Of a stretch of 64,000 bases of DNA, positions 21,885 through 31,864 are shown piece after piece (position 1 is the first letter of the stretch; every line of letters begins with the position of its first letter). The notes under the pieces are model-generated. The model saw only the letters and a program-made list of their open reading frames with translations, had not been told where the DNA came from and made no database searches. Source of the DNA: Poa pratensis (Eukaryota > Streptophyta > Magnoliopsida > Poales > Poaceae); contig CAMZMU010000117.1 of NCBI GenBank assembly GCA_947311845.1, forward strand, positions 76,551,232 through 76,615,231, written 5' to 3'. The position numbers and the translations under genes were made by a program.

Positions 21885-22569
21885 TTTTCCTTCGAAGATC
21901 ATACATAATCAAATCGGGTTCGCGAACAATCTCTGTACTTGCTAACCTGATGCCAACCGCTTCCATTCATATAACATCACAATATGTCACTGGCTTAAGA
22001 AAGGACAGGCTTCCAAAGAAAGGGACTTGGTTGTCAATTTTCCAAAGTAGACCCTCTGAGATAGGAGGGCCCCACCGTTAAACATACGCCGTAATAAATA
22101 CTGATAGAAAATGCCATTTGAGAAGAGGGAGAGGACTTCCCCACATTAACTATCTGCACATGCTTATCTCCTTACCTACCCTATAATCACATTTAAGACG
22201 ATGTTCACTGAGTTGGACGACTTCCTTATCTACACGGAGTTCCAGATGGGAGCCGGTTTGCACTGAATGGAGGTGCTCTCATAGGTTCCTCGATTTTAAA
22301 AACTCGCCTCGTCAGTCGTGACCTGCGAAATCGGCTTCACGACTTCCTCCCGAAACGGCAGAACCTTCTTACCGGCTGGAACTTTATTATTCTTTCCATT
22401 GCTACACCAAACACGGGAAGAGGCTTAGATTACATTGAACAAATCCCACGCTTGTGAAAATCATTAATATTCATCAGATTAAAACCGATAAAACCTACCC
22501 AGCCGCAAAAACTTTCGACCCTAAGGGCGGTTTCACAACCGACGGTGGTGGTCGCCGGCTTAATCTAAC
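21885..22569. other. Non-coding, nothing recognised
   Basis: No long frame, no repeat structure that I could match elsewhere in the window, and no splice-site pattern that makes a gene. Confidence 0.5.
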
Positions 22570-22938
22570 GCCATAACCACAGGTCTGCTAAAGTAAACAC
22601 TCTCCATAATAAAACTGTAGACGGTCTACCACAGATGGGTAAATGGAGATACTATGACGAAGCAAGGGACTTGCATGGAAGAAAACTATGTCAGTTAATA
22701 AAGCCGGATCGATTAAACCGGCACGGCCGATTGTAAGGAAGAAGTCTTCCCACACACCTACAAAATAAAGGGAAACTGTCTTAACATGCACGCAATAGAT
22801 TCGCCAAGGCAACATGCACATGGTACGTACAAACAAAGACCCAAACAAACGGAGGATATGTCCATTTACCCATACATGGTTGACCGTCTACAGTTTTATT
22901 ATGGGGAGTGTTTACTTTAGCAGACCTGTGGTTATGGC
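22570..22938. repeat. Long inverted repeat: 78-bp arms, 213-bp spacer
   Basis: Arm 22570-22647 is the reverse complement of arm 22861-22938 with about five mismatches over 78 bases. Transcripts from either strand would fold into a long hairpin. The arms have no open frame, and the outer flanks do not extend the pairing. It may be a foldback element remnant or a local inverted duplication. Production of small RNA is possible but only inferred. Confidence 0.85.
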
Positions 22939-23016
22939 TAGCCACGTATGGGGAAGGGGAAGATACTATGAGGATGTCTATACATATAGACCTGTTTTAA
23001 CGACACGGCATACACG

Positions 23017-23120
23017 ATGCTAATAATCAACAGGAAGAAATAACTTAACTACAAAAAACATGTAGAAATAATTATAATCATATATAAGGTCAAAAACCAA
23101 ATTAGACAAATAATAAACAG
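23017..23120 (+). repeat. 5' flank block A, copy 2
   Basis: Starts ATGCTAATAATCAAC and ends CAAATTAGACAAATAATAAAC. It is homologous to 19088-19168 with a roughly 20-base insertion, and stands upstream of the B3-like gene. Confidence 0.7.
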
Positions 23121-23858
23121 AAACAGATTCGTGTAACTATTAAATGGTATGCAAGCATTCCTTGCTGGATCGACTGAATAGAGGAAAAGAAGAGATCGAA
23201 CCACCGCATGCCTAAAAGATCCACTCATCTGAGTGATAAGAATATGCGCAGACCCTCGCCACCCTACCGCGGGAAGGAACGAATATCATCACGACACCAC
23301 GGCCTCCCACACGCCAACTACAGAGGGCACATCATTAAACAAAGTGTCAGTCGGCTCACGAAACACGTCCGAGAGAGCAGATTTATTACTATACACACAG
23401 GTGCTACCTACACACGCGTTGGGTCATTATTAAGCCATCGATCGTATGTAAGCGGTGTCCTGGGATTCAAGACGCAGAGCATGGTGATTCAAAGCGTAGA
23501 GGGATTCCATCGCCATCGCCATCGCCGTCGCCTGTCTCCCATCGCCTGTCGAAAAGGAGGAAAAGACAAGGAACTCTTCGCAACTTCCGGACGAGGTTAT
23601 TGTACAACCGCCTTCGCCGTTGGGGTTTTTCAGTCGACGACGGTTCCAACACCAATTCATCAACCCCATTTGAATGGTCAGTGCTATCTTCTGTACATGT
23701 TTCATTTACCTGTTAGAGACCCCGAACGGTGCATTATACGCCGGTTAATTTGACTTTCTATTTGACTTGTGAAATGGGGAAAAAACCCAAGGTCTGCAAA
23801 TTTCACTTTTACGTGGCTCAAAATTTCTTTTGTTATTGCTTTTAAAAATAGGAAACAG
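23121..23858 (+). other. Upstream region of the B3-like gene, possible 5' exon
   Basis: A frame open around 23480-23675 ends at a GT (GGTCAGTGC) near 23676 and has an AG acceptor at 23857-23858. Three frames are open in parts of it and none gives a recognisable protein, so the first exon is not assigned. Confidence 0.3.
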
Positions 23859-25102
23859 AAGGCGACGAATGTCCTATGTGCATTCACACAGCAACTTTCT
23901 GTCGTAGAAGCAGCCGCCGTTTAAATACTTTTAGAGTCCTGATTGAATATGAAAACTACCAACAGGAAGTTGTAAGTATTGCCTTGCAGATTCGAGTGCA
24001 TGTCATTTGTTTCCCTTCAAGTCGTGTGTTATTAGTTTCTCCACTTTTTTTATTACATGCAGATTGTGCCCTGCTATTTAAAATATCTTCTAGAGAACCT
24101 GGCAGTTGACACTCATAAGAACAGGATGGAGGCTAAGTGTCCAAAGGGAGACACATACTACTTCTACCTAGAAAAGTGGGAAATTAAAATTGATTGGACT
24201 AATATGTGTAAGCCGCTAAATACTACTTCAAGGTTAACCCATGTTCGAACCTATATCTGTGGAACACAGTGGAGAGCACTGTGGATATGCTATGGTATCG
24301 AAATCGGTGATGTTGTCAAATTCAAGTATGATGAAAATCAACATGTATTTAACGTTGAAGTTACTGACGCAAGCAAAGCTACCAAACCTTTTGGTCAATA
24401 CTCTGGTATGTTAGTTTGTGTTATTTTTCTTACACATTCAGTAGTTCACATATTTCAAACTTATTGTTTCCGTCTCTCTAATCAGAGTGTAAATAGATTG
24501 TTAAATGGTGCAAGCCAACCCTTTTGAAAACCATATTTCATGAACCGAGAGATGTCAGCTTTTCAGAAATGGATGTGATATCTTTCATTTTATTCAAAGA
24601 GGCCACAAGGGAATTGGATGCTGACGAGTTCTTTGAGATCGCTCAGTTCTACGTGCGCAAGATTGAGGATGATAGTATAGATATAGAATCTCTGGTATCA
24701 TTCACACTTTTCTTTTTCATTTACACTTTCCTGATACTCTGCCATCATTTACACTTTCCGGATGCAATGTTCATGTTATTTTGGTCAGCATCACAAGATT
24801 CAGGTAGTAGATGGTTATTACTTCCATTACAAGGGACCTGTCGTCTATACGCGAGAGACTTTGTCGAGATCATGGGAACATATCGCATAATAGAAGATTA
24901 CGTCGAGTTCATTGGGAACTGGGATCTATTCTTCGAACAAACGCAAATTCACGTTGGTGATCTCTTCGCTATCAAGGTGCAGATCCAGAAAGAGTACATC
25001 AAGCTGAAATTTGAGAAGGTCAGCGACGACGTCCAGGAGGCCAGCAAAGAGATCAAACAGAAAGTCAAAAAAGAGATTAAAAAAGAGATGAAAGAAGAGT
25101 GA
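23859..25102 (+). pseudogene. B3 DNA-binding-domain gene, degenerate (probably two B3 domains)
   Basis: Exons inferred from GT/AG sites: 23859-23971, 24063-24405, 24486-24694, then 24789 to the TGA at 25100-25102. The first two join in phase. They give a B3-type domain: FRVLIEYENYQQEV, VPCYLKYLLENL, CPKGDTYYFYLEKW, then the YGIEIGDVVKFKYDE loop that matches the GD.v.F signature of B3 folds. Exon 3 joins in phase but meets TAG at 24494-24496, then stays open (DVISFILFKEATRELDADEF). Exon 4 joins in phase (HHKIQVVDGYYFHYKGP) and needs a shift near 24855 to reach the frame with GNWDLFFEQTQIHVGDLFAI, a second B3-like end, and a lysine/glutamate-rich tail. B3 proteins bind DNA in the nucleus. With two lesions this copy is likely inactive, unless the exon limits differ. 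Confidence 0.6.
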
Positions 25103-25559
25103 CAATATTACTATGCTATGTTCTTGTCAGGATGTGTTTTGTTCAGCGACTACTCTAAACAGGCTTGTATAGTTGTGATCGCGGCAAAAAATATTTTTGT
25201 TTTTGTCCGGGACATGTGTGGCGTTTGGCACTCTTTTGCCGCTGAGGATCGACGGGACGGTAACCGACAGTGTTGTTCCCTCGCTATTCGCGCCGACTCG
25301 AGGGAGTCGGCGTGATTGGATGGTGCATTGAGACGGAAAAGCCCATATCAGTCGAGAAAAAAACAATCATGTAACAACATAGACAGGTCGGCAACCAAGA
25401 CGGGCTTCAAAAACAAAACAGCTAGCAAAGATGAATAAAAGCGATAAACTAACGAAAGATTTATACTTCTATTTATTGAATTAATCCTCATCTTATTACA
25501 GTTAAAAAACGCTTTAAAAATTAACCATAGCAAACACGTTTCAAATATGCAAATGGAGA
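25103..25559. other. Non-coding 3' region, one palindrome copy
   Basis: Holds the first copy of the 20-bp palindrome (25292-25311) and AT-rich sequence. No gene seen. Confidence 0.5.
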
Positions 25560-25980
25560 TAAGCAACCGAGATAGGTCAGACACACCACGTCACACGGAC
25601 ACAAAAAAAGGCATACCCACCGCATATACAGGAAACAACAGAGCACAAACATATGACAAACGCAAAATCCAAATACAACAACCTTAAGCAATGTAATGTA
25701 AAAACAGATTAGACAGCCATACCATGTGAACCGGCGGGTACCATCGAGGCCAAAATCTCCAAGCAGGATGAACCGCCATAATCCCCGAAACGAAGATCCA
25801 TCCAGCGAACCGACGACCTAGAGAGAAACAAACGAAGTAACATGGAAAAAATAATCAAACAATCAAGGGAAAATTTTCCTTGGTTTTGGTTGGTAATGAT
25901 TAATCCGTGGATCCGTTAATTTGTTCATATTCAACGACACGTGCCGTCACGTCAGTTTTATTTTCCATTGAGTTGCCAAT
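25560..25980. repeat. Tandem duplication, copy 1
   Basis: Contains ACCACGTCACACGGAC...AACCTTAAGCAATGTA (25590-25697) and the block from ACCATGTGAACCGGCGGGTA (25721) to TTCCATTGAGTTGCC (25977). Both recur in the same order at 26338-26923. Confidence 0.75.
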
Positions 25981-26337
25981 AGTAGGTAGACCGAAAATAT
26001 CATATTTATCATTGTAATCACCATATATTGGAGTGAAGGTATCATCATAGTGAATCTCCCCCTCCAAGGTTACGGGACTAAAAAGATCATACTTATCAAG
26101 ACCGAGATCTCCCCAAGCTTAGAGTTTGGGCTTCTCCATCTTAATTCCCGGCGAATCCAGCCGACTCCCTAGAGCCGGCGGGGCTGGGCTTCTCCGTCGA
26201 ACCGCACGCCGACTACAGGGAGTCTGCGTGACCATACGAGTGCATGTAATAGTACATAAACACATACACTCGTAACGTATTAAGCCGGTAGCGAAGGATC
26301 CGGCAAGGCAATTTGTAGGGAAGAAAACGATGTAAGC

Positions 26338-26923
26338 AGCCGAGATAGAACAAACACACCACGTCACATGAACAAAAACTGAGGCAAACCCACCACATAA
26401 ACAGGAAAAAGGCAGAACACAAACATATGACAAATGCAACATCAAAATACAACAATCTTAAGCAATGTAGTCAGTTTTATTTTCTACTGAGTTGCCGGAG
26501 AAACGAATGTCACGCCGACTCCAGGGAGTTGGTGGGGTAGATGCACAGTAAAAAGGAGAAGGCTAGTCCCGTCGACTCCAGGTGCACAATAAAATGGAGA
26601 AGGCCAGTCCAGCCGACTCCAAGGAGTCGGCGGGTCGATGCATAGTAAAACAGGGAAGACCAGTCCCGCCGATCTTGGCTCGCCATACCATGTGAACCGG
26701 CGGGTACCTCCGAGGCCAAAAATCTCCAAGGAGGATGAACCGCCTTAATCCCGAAACAAAGATCCATCCAGCGAACGACAACCTACGAAGAAACAAACGA
26801 AGTAACAGGGAAAAAATAGTGAGACGATTCTTGCTAATGAAATCCGTGGATCCGTTAAATTGTTCATGTTGAACAACTCGTACTGTCATGTCAATTTTAT
26901 TTTCCACTGAGTTGCCAGAGGGA
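26338..26923. repeat. Tandem duplication, copy 2
   Basis: Corresponds to 25560-25980. An extra run of about 200 bp (26485-26680) built from the palindrome and a GATGCACAGTAAAA-type unit splits the two shared blocks. Confidence 0.75.
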
Positions 26924-27200
26924 AGTATGTCACGCCGACTCCAGGGAGTCGGCTGGATCGAAGTGCACTAAACGGAAAAGGCCAGTTCCGCCGATTTTGG
27001 CTCGCCAGCTCGGTGAATCTGATACATACAAGCATCACAGGAGAAAAAACCCGATGAAAGGTAAAACACTATCACACGGAATATAGACACAAGAAATAGA
27101 GAGCCGATTGACAGACACACATAGAAAAACGGCATAAAAACGCATGTGTTGCCTCCGTTTACATTTATTTTGTCTTCCAGATTTTTAAAGATTACTTTTA

Positions 27201-27399
27201 GTTCGCGTTGTGAAATTGGCTTACCAAAATGACCCAGCCTTGGACCTATCATGCAATAAATTCTTTCCACCAACCGTAGCTGGCCATGCATGTATTTAAT
27301 ACTCAAGGGCCCATCCACACTCTAATTTATCTCTACCAAGGCTTACATTCCTTTATGTGTATTGCTCAAAACACATACTATATGTAAACTGAGGGAGTT
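27201..27399 (+). repeat. 3' flank block B, copy 2
   Basis: Homologous to 21649-21884 (shared TTGGCTTACCAAAATG and CATACTATATGTAAACTGAG) with internal deletions. Confidence 0.7.
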
Positions 27400-27629
27400 C
27401 GGAGAGTCGATGCACAGTGAAACGAATAAGACAGGTTCGATGCACAGTCAAACGGAGAAGACCAGTCTCACCGATTTTGGCTTGCTGGCTCGGTGACTCT
27501 GATACAGACAAGAACCACATGAGAAAATAACCAATGAAAGGTAAAACACAATCGCACGGAATATAGACACCAGAAATAGAAAGCCGACAGAGGAACTCAA
27601 ATAGAAAGACGGCATAGAAACGCACGTAC

Positions 27630-28500
27630 TTATACCGCAAAGGACCCGCAGCAAGATACCAAGAAAATAACCGAACACGTCCAGAAATAACACACACGTT
27701 CACCTACGAAAGGATTCCCAGCAGGATGAACCAGATCAGAAATGAAAGAGAAAAAACAGACGCGTTCACCGACGAAAGGATTCCCCCAGGATGAACCCGA
27801 TACGAAATGAAATAAAAAAAATGAATTTACAACCGGGATGAAGCCGGCACGCACGGAACGATATGACAAAAAAATAGAGAAATAGAATAAACAAAGATAA
27901 GCAAACGGAAACACTAAGAACGTAAATCTGCAGCAAGAAACCGCCCTGCATCAAGCCAGTGAAAAACAAAAGAAAAAATCTTTAGCAACACGGCAGGAAC
28001 ACGATAGAAAGCACCTATCGAAAGCAACGAACACCTCACCGTCCAAAACGATACGGCTACAAGAAAATCGAGAAATACAATAAACACAAATAAAAACAAA
28101 AGCGAACACTAAGAACGTAAATCTACAGCCACAAACTGCCGACATCAAGATGAGGAAGAACAAAAGAAAAATTGTTAGCAGCATGACAGGAAGATGGTAC
28201 AAAGAAACGATCCGTAGACAAAAGGGAACACGCAAAACAACGGAGCAAAACGTCCACAGACAGCGCACACGTAGACGAAACACAATGATTCACAACAGGA
28301 TGAACACGATCTGAAAGAAAACAGAAAAATACCTGATTTTACAGCCCGGGGCAAAGCCGACACGCATACATGATCGATCTACAGCAAGAAGTCGGCCTGC
28401 TTCAACATAGGGAAAAACAAAAGAAAACACGTCAGAAACACGGCAGGAAGATAGTGCAAAGCAACGGATCGTAAATACAAAAGGGAACATGAAGAAACTA
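27630..28500. repeat. Degenerate tandem repeats of about 200-260 bp
   Basis: Units contain AACGTAAATCTGCAGCAAG (27918), AACGTAAATCTACAGCC (28117) and GATCTACAGCAAG (28377). Each is followed by AAAACAAAAGAAAA, ACACGGCAGGAA-like and GAAACGATCCG-like motifs. A shorter direct repeat, ACGAAAGGATTCCC with AGGATGAACC, is at 27711 and 27771. Open frames on the minus strand here are low in complexity and not credible genes. Confidence 0.65.
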
Positions 28501-28834
28501 CACGAGGAGAGGGTCGTGGAAAACAAAACTAATTAAACTCCCAAAAATACACAATAGCACAATCACAACACCAAACAACAAAGGGAACAGATCAAATGTA
28601 GCAACAGTAAGACGGAGCAAGAACGGAGAGGAAGAAGAAACGGGGGGAAATGGAGGCTGCGTTAGATCCAAAACACGACATATATACCCCCAGATAAATA
28701 TTGTAGCGTCGCGGCAACTATTCAATACGGGTAGGTCAGTTTCATCTTAATGAACAAATGGCGAGACGCCAGCTAGGACACGCGAAATCGGGCCCGAATT
28801 CATTCTGACTACCAGCACAGTGCAAAGTACCTAA
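28501..28834. other. Non-coding, nothing recognised
   Basis: Short stretch before the LTR start at about 28835. No gene or repeat seen. Confidence 0.5.
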
Positions 28835-29791
28835 TGACAATCCTTATAGACTAATGTTTGCATTGAGATATTCTTATAGATCTTGTCCATGGAAAAAGAT
28901 TGGAATTCATGTGTTGGACTCTAGAAGATTACATTATGATCACTGCTCTATTCAAGGGTTTATATGAAGAATGATCATATGTAGAGTCGAGCTTATTGCA
29001 AGTGTGGCTTGGAAAAGAAGATTGAGTGAACATTCATGTTTATCTCCAAGCCATCATATATATTAAGAGAAGAAGATGAAGTGCAAGTTCAACATGATCC
29101 ACCTCGGAAGATATCATTTGATTGAAGCTTGCAATGGATACATGAAGACGTAGCTAAGTGAGACTCTCCCATAATGGAGTATGGGGGAGTATTTGGAGTT
29201 GCCTTCATCAAGCATGTGCTAGCAAGCACAATCAAGAAAGGTGTTCCAACTTGAGAGAGTCAAGATCGTCATCATCTAGCTCAAGTGGAATGCGCAAGGC
29301 AAAGGTATGATTCTGATAGGATTTCTATTTTACCGGTCTCATGGTGTTAGTGGGAGACCGGGTTATTGGTTAGACGCCGTACTATCAAGAGGGTCTCTCG
29401 AATGAGTAACTTGATCGCATCTTTGTGGAGAGCTCAAACTTTTGCATACTTGGCATATCATCTTTCTTGGTTCTTATTTGGCTTTTATCCATGTGAGAAT
29501 TTAAAACTTGTGTTCATCTCCATACCAATCTCTAGTTCATCAAAAACGGATTTCATATGCATATCCTATTGCGTTTTTTATGTTGGGGGTTTTACCGGTT
29601 TGTCTTTTCTAAGAGAGGTCAAACTCTCTCCTTGTGGTTTCCTCCTCACATGATGGACTATAATGTTTCTCTGCATGATCTTTTAGAGCTCTTCGTTGCG
29701 ATTCCAACGAGACCAAGATCATCAAAATCGGAGTCCGGATGAAAAAGATATTGCAGTTTCCCTTGCTGTTTCTGTCAGTTTTCAGCAAACT

Positions 29792-29961
29792 GGATATTCC
29801 GGTTTTGTCTTGGACCGGAATATCCGTCCGGACCGGATTTTCCAGGTTTAGTTGGGACCGGAATATCCGGTCCTCCCCAGTTTTTTCAGAAAATCAGCTA
29901 AGGACTTCACGGCGCGAGCCTCTGTACTCGGCCGGATATTTGGGTCAGGGACCGAATATTC
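29792..29961 (+). promoter_or_regulatory. Cluster of P1BS-like GNATATNC sites in the LTR
   Basis: Exact GNATATNC matches at 29792-29799 (GGATATTC), 29818-29825 (GAATATCC), 29861-29868 (GAATATCC) and 29954-29961 (GAATATTC). The near match GGATATTT is at 29934-29941. All lie 45-215 bp upstream of the TATA box. GNATATNC is the known binding site of PHR1-type MYB-CC phosphate-starvation factors. Binding here is inferred. Confidence 0.45.
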
Positions 29962-30003
29962 CGGTCTAAGTGTGGCTGCAACGGCTATTTTCGTGGGAGG
30001 GGC

Positions 30004-30011
30004 TATAAATA
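30004..30011 (+). promoter_or_regulatory. LTR TATA box
   Basis: TATAAATA inside GGGCTATAAATACCCC, followed within about 30 bases by a pyrimidine-rich run with CTTCTTCAACC. This is the layout of a plant RNA polymerase II start region and probably marks the U3/R border. Confidence 0.7.
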
Positions 30012-30978
30012 CCCCTCCCCTTCTTCAACCTTGAGCTGCTCATTTTTTTCTCTCTCTCTCCCACCATTATTGACCTTGGAAAGCTTGCCCCTGTCTCAAT
30101 TTCTCCCATGATTCTTGCATATCTTTGAGGGGAAAGTGAGAGGAGATCTAGATCTACATTTCCACCTATCCATCTCTCCTCTAAGTTAGGGGAACCTAGT
30201 AGATCTTGATCTTGGAGTTCTTGGTGTTTCTCCTCCTTTGTTCTTCCTCTCTTATTCCCCCATAAGTATTTGTTGCTCTATTGAAATTTGAGAGTGAAGG
30301 ACTTGAGCACTTCTTGTGTTCTTGCCATTGCATTCTGTTGCATCGGTTTGCTCTCTCCACGAGGATTCGTGGAAGTGAAAGTTTGTGAGTTTGTTACTCA
30401 TGGGTCGTTCGACCCTAGACGATGTTCTTGTGACCTTTTGTGGTCAAGGTCTTTTGTGGCTAGTTGGGACCTTTTGTGGTCACTTGGGAGCTCCCAAACC
30501 TTTTGTGGGTTGTGCCTCAAGATTGTTGTAAGGGACTCGATTTCCGCCCAAAAGGAAATCAATAGTGAAAGGTGAACCGAACTTTTGGGCAAGGTTCATC
30601 GGAGAATAGGGTGAGGCCATTTGTGGCGTTTGAGTTTGAAACTCACACCCCTCCAACGAGACGTACTCCCCTAAAATGGAGGAACTCGGGAATACATCAT
30701 CGTCTCCACGTGACTCGTTATTTCTATACCCGAGCTCTTTACTTATGCACTTTACATTGTGATAGCCTTTGTGCTTGAAGTCTTATATCTTGCTATCACC
30801 TTGTTACTTGTCTTGCTTAGCATAAATTGTTGGTGCAAATAGGTGAGCCAAGTATATTTAGGTTGTGTGCTTGTTAAATTAAAACACCTAGTTTTATTCC
30901 GCATTTATCAAGTCTAAACCGGAAAAGTTTTAAATCGCCTATTCACCCCCTTCTAGGCGACATCCTTGTCCTTTCAAT

Positions 30979-30990
30979 TGGTATCAGAGC
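30979..30990 (+). other. Primer-binding site (tRNA-iMet), host retroelement
   Basis: TGGTATCAGAGC, two bases after the LTR end, complementary to initiator methionine tRNA. Confidence 0.9.
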
Positions 30991-31037
30991 CTGGGCTCTC
31001 TTTATTGGGCTTTACCGCCTGGAGAGTAAAGATTTCG

Positions 31038-31864
31038 TTTAGAGAATTAGTGCACGATCCCACTTTTATATTCGATGACACCAATTATGACGTATGGAAA
31101 ATTTGCATGCTTAATCTTTTTAGGGCCATGGGTCCAAATTACATAAAGAGTATTGTAGATATGGGATTTTCTTCTCCAATGTATTCCCAAGAATTATCTA
31201 TAGAGGATGAGGAAAACTCACATCTCGATACTCTTGTATCTAATGGTCTTATATGTATTTTGAGCGATGTAGTTCTTGCTTCAATCATGCCTTTTCGGAG
31301 CGCTCATGAACTTTGGACCAAGTTTCAAGATAAATATGAAGTGTCCAACATTATTGAGGATGATCGTTCTCCCTCCACTTCCGGGCGTGATGAGTTCACA
31401 ACTTGTTCCACTTCACCAACATGTGATTTGTCACAAGGTAATGATATGGTGAGTGGTAATACAAATTGCATTGTTGATGGTGAATCCACTATTGACTATA
31501 CTTCATCTCTATCTCATTGCAATGTTCTATCTTTGGACTTAAACTCTTCTAGCACTACAAATGACTTACATGCTAGGGTAGATATTCCTTGCATATCATG
31601 TAATATTTGTTTAACTAAATCTCATGATGTTATGCTTCCTATGTCTTGTTGCCATGAAAACAATTCTTCCATATCCTCTATTTCTTGTGTGGCTAACAAT
31701 GTAGAGGCTTCCCAACATTTGTTGGAACAAGACATGTTTCGCAATGGTGGTTCAAGTAAATCTTCACCTTCATCGTCCATTTCTCACTTTTGCCTTATGG
31801 CTAAGGATTCAAAGGTATCTCCACCTTTGGAACCCTCTACATCTTGTGACGATGAGGATGAGGA
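31038..31864 (+). pseudogene. gag piece 1 of the host retroelement (UBN2-like domain)
   Basis: The frame reads ISFRELVHDPTFIFDDTNYD and WKICMLNLFRAMGPNY, then IMPFRSAHELWTKFQDKYEV, the pattern of UBN2/DUF4219-type copia gag. The first codon of ISFRE is ATT; an ATG there would be the natural start, so start loss by one base is likely. A serine-rich linker follows and ends in DDEDED, where the Helitrons are inserted after base 31864. The frame resumes at 37161. Confidence 0.8.

Larger units (their letters stand above)
25292..26953. repeat. Six dispersed copies of a 20-bp palindrome
   Basis: Copies of GCCGACTCCAGGGAGTCGGC and variants at 25292-25311, 26160-26179, 26208-26227, 26514-26533, 26612-26631 and 26934-26953. 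Several are followed by GATGCACAGTAAAA or GTGCACAATAAAA and GGAGAAGGCCAGTCC, so the larger unit is about 60 bp. Each palindrome can form a small stem. Confidence 0.8.
28835..30976 (+). repeat. 5' LTR of the host retroelement
   Basis: Ends ...CTTTCA two bases before the primer-binding site. The start TGACAATCC at 28835 is my estimate from the TG requirement and change of sequence texture. It contains a TATA box at 30004-30011 and a cluster of palindromic GAATATCC/GGATATTC sites just upstream. The second LTR is outside the window, so boundaries cannot be confirmed by comparison. Confidence 0.65.

Noticed and set aside
27353..28725. Series of minus-strand frames with hydrophobic Phe/Cys/Val/Leu-rich peptides
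   Set aside because: The plus strand is A-rich repeat; the peptides are composition artefacts without start context or homology.
30978..30990. tRNA-like sequence (also near 15618 and 59948)
   Set aside because: Only 12-13 bases match the 3' end of initiator tRNA; these are primer-binding sites, not tRNA genes.
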